Of a stretch of 64,000 nt of DNA, positions 13,034 through 23,259 are shown one piece after another. The notes under the pieces are model-generated. The model made no database searches. It worked only from the letters and a program-made list of their open reading frames with translations, and was not told the DNA's origin. The stretch comes from Actinomucor elegans (Eukaryota; Mucoromycota; Mucoromycetes; Mucorales; Mucoraceae). Made by a program: the position numbers and the translations under genes. Where the stretch lies: assembly GCA_026027325.1 (NCBI GenBank), contig JAMSLZ010000005.1, positions 2,108,001 through 2,172,000 on the forward strand. Direction: 5' to 3'. How positions within the stretch are numbered: position 1 is the stretch's first letter; each line of letters opens with the position of its first letter.

Positions 13034-13106
13034 TGCGGCTAAAGTGGATCGAACACCTGACCTTTAGATCTTCAGTCTAACGCTCTCCCAGCTGAGCTAT
13101 ACCCGC
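13034..13106 (-). tRNA. tRNA-Phe (GAA)
   Basis: On the minus strand a 73-nt cloverleaf reads: acceptor GCGGGTA, D-stem GCTC/GAGC with loop AGCTGGGA, anticodon stem TTAGA/TCTAA with loop CTGAAGA (anticodon GAA), variable AGGTC, T-arm AGGTG-TTCGATC-CACTT, acceptor TAGCCGC plus discriminator A. There is no intron. The A-box (TAGCTCAGCTGG) and B-box (GTTCGATCC) are intact, and an ATTTTTT run just downstream on the minus strand serves as Pol III terminator. One acceptor mismatch (G5:G68) is odd for a functional tRNA. The CACTA transposon begins 110 bp upstream of its 5' end. Confidence 0.93.
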
Positions 13107-13215
13107 TTCATGCTTAAAAATTTTATTAAAAATATATCATTTAATTATAAATTTTCTAAAAAAGAAGTCACGTGAAATGTTTTTAATTGGCCCGCGGGAT
13201 CGAAATATCTCCCAT

Positions 13216-13545
13216 CACTATGGGAAAAATTCGAGTGAATTTCGAGTGAATTTCAAGTTAACTCGGTTTGCAGGAGAATCGTTGCCGTTTCGAGTGAATT
13301 CAAGTTAACTTGCAATTCACCTGCAATTCACTTGAAAATCAGGTTAACCCGAAATTCACCTTAAATTAACTCGAAAAACATGTTAACTCGCAATTCACTT
13401 GCAATTCACTCGAAAAACATGTTAACTTGCAATTCACTTGCAATTCACTCGAAAAACATGTTAACTTGCAATTCACTTGCAATTCACTCGAAAAACATGT
13501 TAACTTGCAATTCACTTGCAATTCACTCGAAAAGCATGTTAACCT
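13216..13545 (+). repeat. left terminal and subterminal repeats of the CACTA element
   Basis: After the CACTATGGG terminus come irregular copies of GAGTGAATT/AAGTTAACT, then four near-perfect tandem units of 39 bp (TTAACTTGCAATTCACTTGC plus a tail ending CGAAAAACATG) between about 13383 and 13540. Because 39 is a multiple of three, the array opens an artefactual periodic reading frame on the minus strand (13366-13563), which is not a gene. Confidence 0.9.
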
Positions 13546-13691
13546 TCCTATGATTTCAACCACTTATATTTCAACCTTTTTTGCATGTATTAACCATGTA
13601 TAGATAATGAAACAACATATGTGTAATGATGACTCTTTATTCAATAAGATAAACGATACAAAATGGGTATATAATATTAAGCTAATTATAT

Positions 13692-14376
13692 TTACTGATA
13701 TATTACTGCAGTCCTTGATTTCTTGCATTTCTTAACTGCGCACCTTCCGCTTGAAGCCTACAAATGGGTGTTCATTTTTCTCTCCTTTTGATTCAATATG
13801 CAATAGTTATAGAATGTACACTTACACTTTCTTCCTGTTATATTTGCTTCTGTTAGTCCATTTTTCTTGCACAAGAAACTCGCAAGGCCAAAATCTTACA
13901 CACTTGTTGATGATAGCAAGCCGTTCATCTGATGCTATCGACTGTTGTAGTGCCGACTGTATCATGGAGAGCTTATTAAGAGAAGAAAGCAGCCTCCAGC
14001 TTTTACATGCAGCTTCTGGGTTCTGCTGCGCAAAAGTTAGTACTGAAGAGAAAGCTTCTTGATCAAGTATTCCCATCAGGCTGCTGATATCTTCATCATT
14101 AGGCACTGGCTCCTTTAGGTGTTCTTTTAAAAAGCATTGGATATAGACTTTAGAATTTACTCTCCTTTGCTTCTTTGGCACTGGGATAGTTTTTGAGCTT
14201 CCTATGTTTAAAGAGGGTTGAAGCTTTTCATCGAAATAGTTTACGAGATCTTGTTTAAAATCTTCCATCCAAGGTGGAGGTAGATTTATTTGACTGTTAA
14301 GATCTCTGTCGTTTTCTCTGCTGCTGGATTGACTGGATTGGCTGGTCTGTCTAATTTGTCTTCTGTTAGCTGGCAT
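13692..14376 (-). CDS. accessory ORF of the CACTA element, unknown function (about 180 aa)
   Basis: The minus-strand ATG at 14376 opens 159 codons to 13900. A GTAAGA donor at 13899 and a TTTGTAG acceptor at 13758 allow a 142-nt intron, then 13757-13692 adds a basic tail (VKKCKKSRTAVIYQ) and stop. Without splicing the frame reads on to a 184-residue product ending at 13822. The N-terminus is Ser/Gln/Arg-rich (QTSQSSQSSSREN); the rest is helical with a KKQRR basic patch. No domain recognised. It lies inside the transposon, divergent from the transposase, as second genes such as tnpA do in plant CACTA elements, so a DNA-binding partner role is a reasonable guess only. Confidence 0.55.
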
Positions 14377-14989
14377 GATTCTAATGATTTTATAAAATTT
14401 ATGGAAAGAAATGAGTGCAAAAGAAATGCATGTAGTGGAACCATCTTTATATCATAAGCCCTGCAGTTAAAAATGGCTTTAACTTAATAGGTATAGCCTG
14501 TGTCGGGAGAATCTTACCAGGAAGTGCTAGGTATCATATACAAAAAATCAGAACCTATTAGAGCTAATGTAACGTAATTATGCGTAATAAACAAACCTTG
14601 CTCGAATATTGATATCTCTCTTGTGGTGAAACGCACATATGGCACTCTGCATATATATATTAAGGAATGGGTTTCATCTAACCATCCATCTAAAGAGGGA
14701 AGTTTGGATCACCGCTGAAAGGACAATTAATGCAGAGTGAACATATATTAAAAAAGACCTTTGATTGTTACCAAGAGACTATTTTCTTTGAAATCTAAAT
14801 ACAAGACATACGTGCTAGATAGGATAGCTAAACTTACTTTAGATCAATAAAACCTCATAAAACGGTTTTAATTCATTTATTCGCTTTTTATTCAATTTTT
14901 ACCGCATCTCTAAAACTGTGCATATAATACGTGCAGAGTCCCAACGCTTTTACCTTTATTTTACTCTTTCGCCTATTTCAACAAGAATA

Positions 14990-17900
14990 ATGCCTGGTGA
15001 AAACTGCCCAGTGTGTCAACAGTACTTTACTAAAAAAGAAATAAGAAGGCATATTATCAATTGCAGAATGCGACGTGCTTTCAATATATATAGTCAAGTA
15101 AAGCAGAAACTTACACTATCTCAGCAAGGTCATTTCGCCAGTAACCCTTATGTATCAGATGATCTTTTAAACCATGAAACGCAACATCAATCAAGCACTG
15201 ATATTGTAAATAACAATCCTGCTGATATTTTACGAACAAGCCACTGTGATTTCAGTAACTCTGTAGATATGAACAGCTTGGATGAATGCGACTCTATAGC
15301 GAATGAAGAAGAAAATTCAGAAAAAACTAAGGTAATACAAGAAGGTTGGCGAACAGTTGGCGCTATAGAAGAAGACGCAATAAAAAAAACCACAGTGGAA
15401 GAAATATACTCTAGATTAAGCAAATTCAAAGATACTATTACCCATCCTATTCAGCTTAAAATCAAGGACGATGGTAAACAGTACATGGATATTTTAAGTC
15501 CTCCAGAGAGGAAAAGTCTAGAACTGAAGTATCTCTTAAAAGAAAACAATGTATCAAAAAGTACGACCGAAAAAATATTCAACTTCTTCAATGAGTACTT
15601 AATTGAGATGAATAGTGGTATAGTTATTATTTCCATCTTGCTGCTTTACTACTACCAGTGTGCTCACTGCTATTCTTATTTTCTTTTATAGAACATCTAA
15701 AATTCATCAGCCCGTATAAATGCGAAAGCATTAATAATAATCATATAATCCAACTTCAAGCTGATAAATATGACATGTGTCCTGAAGGGTGCTACATGTA
15801 TTACCCTGGTGACAGTCAAACTGCTTGCCCTAGGTTAAGTTGCAAGAGACATCGTTATGAAGAGACATCGTCCACATCAACTATCATGGAAGCTAAAGCC
15901 AAGCATTACCAACTATCACTTAGTAAGCAGTTGGCCTATTTTATGCTGTCTGAAAAGAATAGGAAGAAGTTGAAATATAAAGCTACGCGTAGCTCTGTGT
16001 ATAGTTCAACCGATGAGCTTGATGGCTGCGAGAGAGATATATTGGATGGATTCGCTTTTAAAAGTAGAAATAGTGACGCCGAAGAAGACTATAACCTCTC
16101 GCTCTCGTTCCATTACGATGGATTCCATCCTTTTGACACAGGTGATAATAGTATGGCAATTATCATGTTTACTATTAATGATATACCACCAGAACAAAGG
16201 TACAAAACAAAATAACTTGGCGCTGAAACTTTAATGGATAAATTAAATGCTCTATTATAGATTTGATCCAGAAAACAGACTGATCGTTGCCGTCATACCT
16301 GGTCCGAGAAAACCCTATGATATCTTTAGTTTCCTTTATCCTACCATCCAGGAGCTTCTCGTTTTGGAAACAGAAGGCATTATTGTCGAAACAGGAACCT
16401 CTTCCATCCGTATAAAGGCCCACTTATTAAACATAATTGGTGATATTCCTGGACTATCAGAGCTATGTTTACATGCTGGCCATAATTCTTACCATGGATG
16501 CCGCATTTGCAAGATCAAAGGCATTTATTCCAAATCAAAAAGGACTATAGTTTTTCCTGGAACAAATGAAGCACAAGAGCCCATTGAATACCCATTAAGG
16601 ACTTCTGAGGATTATCAAAACGGTGACTTGGTAAGAAGCTTAATAAATTAAACAATAGTAACTGTATCAGTGTCTAATGCAGTATGATTTGATTAACTAT
16701 CTAGGCTACTTCACTCAAAGGGAAATTGCCATTTGCATTATTAAAAAGCTTTCATGGATGTTCATTTTTTGGATTAGATGAGATGCACTTATGGGGAATG
16801 AATATAGCCAAGCACATATGGTCCATGATGAAGGATGACTCTCAGAGATTCGGATACTATAACCCTTTGTTCCTTCGGAACGCCTATAGAGAAGAAATTG
16901 GCAGAGCAATGGTTCAAATACAACGAATGCTTCCAAATGGAGCCATTGATGGTCAATTTATAGGTATTAGAGATTAACTCAAGAAACTTAATGCTAATTA
17001 TTCCAATGAATTAATATCCTTGCTTTTTTCTTCACTTAGATATTTCTTCCAAATCAGGCCAATCTCGTAGCGTTGACTGGATTGATTTTTTAATGTACAT
17101 AGTACCCACTTTGGTAGTGGAGGCGTTACGAAAACAACATGCTGATATTTACCAAACCGAAAGAAATAGAAAAAAGAAGAGAAAGGTAGCTTCTCCTGTA
17201 CTGGAAGCTGTTGATGATGCGTGCAATGCTTTGAAATCAATATCCATGGTCTGCACTTTGACCCAAAAATTCAACATATATCCAAGTGATCTGTTACGGA
17301 TTGATGAGTAAGTTTTTTTTTTGAGAGACTACTACGTGCAGCTATGCTAAGTTTTCGATAATTTATATCGTCTTTTCATTCTAGATTAGTAAAAAGATGG
17401 CATGCGTTCTTACTGCAGAAGATGGGAAAAGATACATTTACCATTAACCAGCATTATCTAAAACATTTGTCCTATATTATTTTTCAGCTTGGTCCACTTA
17501 GATTGATAAGCGCCCGAACTCTTGAAAGAAGTATTCAAGATGTAAAAAGACATATCAAGTCTAAACAAAATCCTCAAAAAAACTCTGTCACTGTTCTAAT
17601 GGATCACTACACAAAAGCGTATAAAAACTGGCAGATTGGAATTGAAAGCCATAGTGTTGATGAAGATATGGTATTTAAACCTTCTTCTGCTGACTTAATC
17701 AACCAATTATTTCCAACGTGTGATATTAAGCATCTAATCCAGCAATATCTAGCCGATCATAATGGTTCCAGTTCAACAGAAGAGGAGTACTCTGTTTCTA
17801 CTTCTAATACTTACGGTAAAACGAGGAATGGCCAAACCGTTGATATTTCTTCAAGAAAACAAAACCAAAAGATAGTTGCATACATATCAGATGATACTAT

Positions 17901-18144
17901 GTCCTTACAATATAATATAGGCCAAGTAAAGCAGTTTATTAGATGGAAAGATCAAATACTTGCCTTATTACAACATCAAACGACTTTAGTGTTTGATGGT
18001 CAAACATGCTGCTATTATACGCAACCCTATGAAGAAAGGCTCCTATGGAAAATAATCAAAGCCAAGGACATAATAGGATATGCTATACTTATACCTTCTT
18101 TATTAAATAAAGACAAAACATATGTTGCTTGGAGACCTTATTAA
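14990..18144 (+). CDS. tnp2-like (Transposase_21) transposase of the CACTA element, 930 aa
   Basis: Six exons (14990-15617, 15692-16199, 16261-16630, 16705-16963, 17040-17307, 17385-18144) sum to 931 codons without a frame error. I chose ATG 14990 because it directly precedes a zinc-finger motif (CPVCQQYFTKKEIRRHIINC); the frame itself opens further upstream. Next come a Cys-rich segment (MCPEGCYMYYPGDSQTACP) and the tnp2 core: SLSFHYDGFHPF, INDIPPEQR, VIPGPRKPYDIFSF, the GDIPG region and the GCRICKIKG motif, then FGLDEMHLWGMN. A nuclear localisation-like run RKKKRKV lies near 17170. These match the pattern of DDE-type EnSpm/Plavaka transposases. The protein should cut the terminal repeats and reinsert the element. 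Confidence 0.88.
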
Positions 18145-18274
18145 ACCAAGTACATATATAAATTTATTCTATACTATCAATGCTGTCTTATATTCGTTGA
18201 AACCAGAGCTCTGCTTCACTGTTTAGTTTAACATACAATTTACTCGAACTAGCTCCATATTCACTCCAATTGGG

Positions 18275-18454
18275 AAACATGGAAATTCATGGAAAAATAA
18301 TGGAAATAAAAGTTAAGGTGCATTAACCTGGTTTCCAAGTTGCCATGAAATTCACTTTATTTCACTTTAAATTCAGGTGAAAGCACTAATTCACTTGAAA
18401 TTCACTTGATTTTGCCATGAATTCACTTTATTTCACTTTTTTTTTCCCATAGGG
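18275..18454 (-). repeat. right subterminal repeats and terminus of the CACTA element
   Basis: Diverged copies of AATTCACTT and TTTCACTTT (about eight in 180 bp), including two copies of ATTCACTTTATTTCACTTT, lead to a T-run and the terminus TTTTTCCCATAGGG. The spacing and sequence are looser than at the left end, where units are 39 bp. This asymmetry between the two subterminal regions is common in CACTA elements. Confidence 0.8.
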
Positions 18455-20290
18455 CCCTATAACTATATATGGTCTTCAACCAATAGAAAACAGAACTCAG
18501 TGTGCCTCTAAATTCATTCTCAAACGCGGTCCAAAGCGATTGATCAAGAGTATGAGCCGATAATGTCCCCAAAAGAAGAGTCGAGAACAGAAGGCCATAG
18601 AATGTTAAATGCATGGAACTCTATCTGAGATTTGTCATGTAGTATGCGAGCCATAAGGGAGCTCTAGTGTGCGACAAGCCATCATCATGGTTCGATTCCA
18701 ATGTCATACGACTGATTGTTGCATATTCTCCCTGTTTTCTCTTATTGTCAGTTATTTCACCCTTTTTTTTTTTATCAAGATAGGTGGCATGTTTCATAAC
18801 AGAAAAAAACAATTAAAATCCCATACTACCATTATAGGTTATAATTACCAGCGCACGGGCTAAAAAGAACGGAAGCACAATCCGCACTGGCCGTGAGGTG
18901 ACATTTTCGTTTGGTTTCACTACTTCTGTCCAAAATAGTAGCTTGTCGGTTTCATTTCTTTTAAAATAGGCTGTTATATATTTATATATATACATCGTAT
19001 CGTCGTCGAAAAGATCAGGACCTAACATAGGTGACTCACTTCTTTGAATGATAATCGCATCATTTGCCTAGTTGTACAATCAGTTTTTGACAGTGTTACA
19101 ACTGATCCAAAGGTCTTAGAATGAGTCAATGGACAGCAGTAGTTCTTCCCATCCCCTCGGGTCCTGTCCAGCAACAGTTACACAACACCAATGGTTGGAA
19201 GATCTGGATTGAGTTTAAGGGTCTAATTGTAAAAAAGCATTATTTTGACAGATGAGGATGCTTAAAATAAACGAACAGTGAATTACTTGATGTAGAGATA
19301 CCGAGTAATTCATTTGAGCCGTTTCTCCGTCATGTCAAGAGTGAAGTGGTACAAACAGTGTGTGAAATGGATAAAGGTTTAATCGACTGACAAGTGGTAG
19401 AATATAGCTTGATATGAGCAAATTCACGCAAAGTGTCAAGGACTGCAAAATGACAGTTGTTAAAAAAATGGCATGCATAGACACAGCTACTCATTATGAG
19501 CATGAAATACTCATCTAATGCGACATGAAAGCAAAAATAGACGCGATCCAGAATTGAATCTCCAATGTCATATGAAATGCATCTAACTTGTTGATCATTG
19601 TTGACAAATAAAATATATAAACCGTAATTCAATTAAAGTTGAAAATCAAGACAAATGTAGACATTCATTCCGAGTATGTATTATTAATCAGATGCGACAT
19701 GCGACCGGGATCGGCCGAGAAATCTATTGATCTATGCATGGATCTCATATAAAATATATGAAAGTCGATTGCTAAATAAGATATAGTTATTGAATTTCAG
19801 TTAACTAATGGCTTTAGTAGATTCGGCGCTACATTTTGAACATGTATTAATGATCAGATGCGACATTAAACTAGAATCGGTTAAAAAAGTAGAACTAGTG
19901 GAAATCGGCTGATTTCCAAGGACACCCCCCCCCCCTTGGACTCAAATTTCTCACCCCTTTCATTTTTTTAATGCAACACGAAGATGACATTTTTGAAGCA
20001 CATTTTATAATTGACATAGATCTAACACTTTAGTAGGTATCTTGGTGTATTTTTTTTATGAACTTTTTCTATGTAAAATACTCGAGTTATCATTGGAAAG
20101 CCAACATTTAAAGAAATTGATTTTTAATCAAAGAAAACGTCATACATTTGCAGGAGTAATAAAACCATTCGATGTAAAATTGAGTTATATACAAACCTTG
20201 TTAAGGTACTTTTTACGCATTTGAACATTTTATAATTTAAACCTTGAATTAAAGTCATCCGAGAAATTTTTGAAATCGAGATTAATCTTA
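18455..20290. other. spacer between the two transposons; repeat-rich, no firm gene
   Basis: Contains three diverged copies of the dispersed repeat (about 19485-19590, 19655-19770, 19830-19900), a poly-C run near 19925-19937, and a minus-strand frame starting at ATG 18614 whose first residues (MHLTFYGLLFSTLLLGTLSA) look like a signal peptide but which runs into the transposon end after about 50 codons. A tRNA-like stretch at 18642-18709 is discussed in findings. Frames at 18813-19028 and 19330-19632 (-) show no domain. Confidence 0.5.
19485..19900 (+). repeat. dispersed repeat, three adjacent copies
   Basis: Three cores in the same orientation: TCTAATGCGACATGAAAG near 19517, TTAATCAGATGCGACATG near 19684, TGATCAGATGCGACATTA near 19861. 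After the first core comes CATATGAAATGCAT; after the second come GACCGGGATCGG and GAGAAATCTATTGATC, the typical downstream parts of the family. They lie between the two transposons. Confidence 0.7.
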
Positions 20291-20340
20291 ATTGTTTGTT
20301 GTTCCTAAAACAATCTCAGTTGGCTCCACTCCGTCTTCTA

Positions 20341-20421
20341 ATGTGATAGATGCTCTCAGAGCCACGCTTTATTTTCCTTTTTGTAATAAATAATAGTTTC
20401 CCTTTCTTCCCTATATCTTTC
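20341..20421 (+). repeat. left inverted terminal repeat core of the DIRS element
   Basis: 81 bp, from ATGTGATAGATGCTCTCAG to CCCTATATCTTTC, is the exact reverse complement of 24480-24560. Bases 20291-20340 outside this core are unique to the left end and pair with the internal complementary region (24256-24314). The ORF1 start follows 26 bp later. Confidence 0.95.
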
Positions 20422-20446
20422 AAAGCCACGCATCGTGGGGTTAACT

Positions 20447-21322
20447 ATGGATAATATCAATATAACTAATGTTCAAGAGTCTAACCAGCAAACAAACCTC
20501 ACTCGCGCACAAGTGGAGGCCCTATTCAGAGAGCTCGAAGAACAACGAGCAAGAGAAAGAGAAATTCAAGTCAACGGGACTGAACTCCCCTTGGTTATTA
20601 GCGAAACCTTGGACAATGCATCTTCAGCACAACTTAAGGACGATTTCAAACAATACAAAAGAACCATCCAGCGTTACAACCATGACACTTGGACAAAAGC
20701 AGAACAAATCAACAGAGAATTTATTCCGGACCTCAAAAACTGGAAGGTGGATGCGTATCAGCTCGTCAGTACCATTCATAAGATCACTGAAACAACACGA
20801 CTCCAGGCTAGAGCCAGTACAGAATTGTACGAACAACTTCAGTATCTGCAAGACAAAGCAGAATTTACCTCAGGAAAAGATAGAGAAATCTTTAATAACA
20901 CCATTGAGCAAGCCCAACGACTTGCAATTTTCGGATTTGGCTCAGCGAAATTACAAGAAAATGAGGCGAAAGAGGTTTCCCTCAAAGCGCTTAGGCTACC
21001 TTCAAGCATCAAACACTTGGAATATTCACCAGAAGAAGATGGAAAAGCGAATACTTTCGATAGAAACTTTGTTGAACAACTTCAAAAAGCTCGCTTTGAA
21101 GACAAGGTCATCAGAGATGCAACGTCGTTTAGTAGGGGAAACTTCAGCAACAATCGTGGATTTAATGGAACACGAGGAAGAGGAAGGTCAAGAGGTGGAC
21201 CGTGGCGTGGGAACTGGTCACGCGGTCACTCTTTTCAACATGGAGGACGAGGCAGAGGCACTCTCCCCTCCAATCAACAGAATTCACAGCCCTCCCCTTC
21301 AGTGGCCAACAACAACCTATAG
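20447..21322 (+). CDS. DIRS ORF1, gag-like protein (291 aa)
   Basis: ATG 20447 is the first in-frame Met (the open frame begins slightly upstream at a GTG). The N-terminal half is helical and charged (QVEALFRELEEQRARERE), with a coiled-coil-like middle part. The C-terminus is rich in Arg-Gly repeats (GTRGRGRSRGGPWRGNWSRG), as expected for an RNA-binding nucleocapsid region. It has no CCHC knuckle. Its 3' end overlaps the RT frame by about 120 bp; moving from this frame to the RT frame is a -1 shift, and the RT frame has no early ATG, so fusion by frameshifting or internal initiation is plausible but unproven. Confidence 0.8.
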   Translation: MDNINITNVQESNQQTNLTRAQVEALFRELEEQRAREREIQVNGTELPLVISETLDNASSAQLKDDFKQYKRTIQRYNHDTWTKAEQINREFIPDLKNWKVDAYQLVSTIHKITETTRLQARASTELYEQLQYLQDKAEFTSGKDREIFNNTIEQAQRLAIFGFGSAKLQENEAKEVSLKALRLPSSIKHLEYSPEEDGKANTFDRNFVEQLQKARFEDKVIRDATSFSRGNFSNNRGFNGTRGRGRSRGGPWRGNWSRGHSFQHGGRGRGTLPSNQQNSQPSPSVANNNL

Positions 21323-23259
21323 TTCAACAACTGCCGCAGAACCCTCAACAACAAACCAACAAGACATCTCCTATTCAACATTATACAACACCACAAGACG
21401 GCATCTTACCTGGAGGCCGTCTTACTCATTTCCACAAATATTGGACACAGATAACAACTCATCCATTTCCTCTTTCAATCGTCAAGGAAGGATACAAAAT
21501 TCCGTTTGCCACCCGTCCGATACCATGGAAAATCAATGTATTACAACTCAACTCAACAGAACAGCAAGCCGCCAACGAAGCTGTCAAAAAATTTTTATCC
21601 GCAGGAATAATAGAGATAATGCCAACTCAATCAAAAGATTACCTTTCAAAGTTCTTCACAATTCAAGAAAAAACAAAGCGCAGGCCGATTCTGAACTGTC
21701 AACGGCTAAATCAACATATCCAATGCGAGCACTTCAAAATGGAAGGTATCCCGGCACTAAGAGAATTGATCGAACAAGGAGATTTTATGTGCAAAATCGA
21801 CTTGAAGGACGCCTATACAGTGGTTCCAATCCATCCAAAATCACGAAGATACCTCACTTTCAAAAACGAAGGCGTTGTTTACCAGTATCGATCGCTAGCG
21901 TTTGGCCTAAACGTAGCTCCTCGTCTGTTCTCAAAAATAATGCGTTACGCTATCGAACCTTTACGTCAAGAAGGTATCCGTCTAGTCTACTACCTAGACG
22001 ATATTTGTTTACTGTCAAAAACAAAAAGAGACTTGCTCGCAACCACCAGAAAGGTAATTACTCATCTCCAATCCTTGGGATTTATAATCAACGAAGAAAA
22101 AAGTCTTCTCACACCATCACAGACACAAGAGTTCTTGGGTTTTCAATTCAATACAAAGAAAATGAAAATTACAGTACCACTGCAGAAAATAAACAAACTT
22201 TTGTTAAAGATCCGTCAAGCTACTCAACCAGTCCAACGCACATGCAGATGGATAGCGGGCCTGTTGGGCAAAGTAACATCAATGATTCCAGCTATAGGAG
22301 AAGCTCTTCTCCACATTCGCTATTTACAGAGAGATCTAGCGAAGAGTCTTCACAAAAACAATCAGAACTGGGAGATGCCATGCCAAATATCCCCTCAGAG
22401 TTTACAAGAATTTCATTGGTGGAAGGAATCAATCTCATCGAAGAACGGCCTACCTATTCAAGCAATAACAGTTCCTGCTCCCCAACTAACGATATACACA
22501 GACAGTTCAGACACAGGTTGGGGGGTGAGCTCACCAATGATATCAACATTCGGGTTTTGGAACAACCAAGACAAATCGACCTCAATAAACGTTCGCGAAC
22601 TGAAGGCAGTCTATTATGCATTGAAAATGCATGCTCTAAGATTAGAAAATTGCACGATAAAGGTTTTCACAGACAACACCACAGCCCTCAAATACACAAC
22701 AAAATTTGGAGGTACAGCCTCTCATCAGCTACAGGAACTGGCAATACTGATTCAAGAACTCTGCAACCGCTACCACTTGACAGTGACTTATCAACACATC
22801 GCGGGATTACAAAACACTCTCGCAGACCAACTATCCAGGAAACAGATTCCACTTTACGAACAAACCATTCCGAAAAAACTATTTCATCAAGTGATACAAC
22901 AATGGGGACCGCTTGTAGTGGACGCCTTTGCGGCTTCCCACAACCATCAACTGAAGAGATACTGGAGTCTTCATCCAGATCCATCAGCCGAGGCACAAGA
23001 CGCGTTTCAACAAAAATGGCTCAAAAAAGGGATGTTTTTGAATCCCCCCTGGAAATTAATCCCAAAAGTGATACAACAGCTGAAGAAACAGAAGATACAT
23101 CAAGCAGTTTTGATCACTCCTCTGTGGCCCAGTCAATATTGGTACCCAATGGTCTTGAGAATGAAGCACTTGGACAACCCAATTATAATGAAGATCAACA
23201 AGAGGTTCTCACTGACCGCTTGGCTATTATCAGCAACGCAAGGCACAAGTCTGGTTTAA
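21202..23259 (+). CDS. DIRS reverse transcriptase - RNase H - methyltransferase polyprotein
   Basis: Open frame of about 685 codons with no ATG near its 5' end. RT motifs: KRRPILNCQRLN, CKIDLKDAYTVVPIH, QYRSLAFGLNVAPRLF, and the catalytic YYLDDI at about 21988-22005. RNase H: IYTDSSDTGWGV, VRELKAVYYAL, VFTDNTTALKY and QNTLADQLSR supply the four acidic positions. After RNase H, VVDAFAASHNHQ and FLNPPWKLIPKV form the Dam-like N6-adenine methyltransferase domain characteristic of DIRS elements (NPPW motif). The protein would copy element RNA into DNA; the methyltransferase role is unknown in the family. All key residues are present. Confidence 0.93.
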   Translation: MAWELVTRSLFSTWRTRQRHSPLQSTEFTALPFSGQQQPIVQQLPQNPQQQTNKTSPIQHYTTPQDGILPGGRLTHFHKYWTQITTHPFPLSIVKEGYKIPFATRPIPWKINVLQLNSTEQQAANEAVKKFLSAGIIEIMPTQSKDYLSKFFTIQEKTKRRPILNCQRLNQHIQCEHFKMEGIPALRELIEQGDFMCKIDLKDAYTVVPIHPKSRRYLTFKNEGVVYQYRSLAFGLNVAPRLFSKIMRYAIEPLRQEGIRLVYYLDDICLLSKTKRDLLATTRKVITHLQSLGFIINEEKSLLTPSQTQEFLGFQFNTKKMKITVPLQKINKLLLKIRQATQPVQRTCRWIAGLLGKVTSMIPAIGEALLHIRYLQRDLAKSLHKNNQNWEMPCQISPQSLQEFHWWKESISSKNGLPIQAITVPAPQLTIYTDSSDTGWGVSSPMISTFGFWNNQDKSTSINVRELKAVYYALKMHALRLENCTIKVFTDNTTALKYTTKFGGTASHQLQELAILIQELCNRYHLTVTYQHIAGLQNTLADQLSRKQIPLYEQTIPKKLFHQVIQQWGPLVVDAFAASHNHQLKRYWSLHPDPSAEAQDAFQQKWLKKGMFLNPPWKLIPKVIQQLKKQKIHQAVLITPLWPSQYWYPMVLRMKHLDNPIIMKINKRFSLTAWLLSATQGTSLV

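Larger units (their letters stand above)
13216..18454. mobile_element. CACTA/EnSpm-type DNA transposon (tnp2 family, Plavaka-like), apparently intact
   Basis: A 5.2-kb element. The left end begins CACTATGGGAAAAA at 13216; the right end, read inward on the minus strand from 18454, is CCCTATGGGAAAAA, an inverted pair differing at the second base. Both ends have subterminal arrays of the motif AATTCAC/GTGAATT, a hallmark of CACTA elements where transposase binding sites cluster. Between them lie a six-exon tnp2-like transposase (+) and an unknown two-exon gene (-). No frameshift is seen in the transposase. I could not define a target-site duplication: the flanking bases (CAT left, CCC right) do not match, so the exact ends may be off by a few bases or the duplication is lost. 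Confidence 0.85.

Noticed and set aside
13366..13563. 65-codon minus-strand frame with a repeating 13-residue peptide
   Set aside because: It is produced by the 39-bp (13-codon) tandem repeats of the transposon end and has no start context or non-repeat sequence.
19121..19255. 45-codon plus-strand frame starting MSQWTAVV
   Set aside because: Short, no family, and embedded in repeat-rich spacer; no evidence beyond a start and a stop codon.
22688..22996. 102-codon minus-strand frame inside the DIRS RT ORF
   Set aside because: Antisense shadow of the RNase H/methyltransferase coding region.
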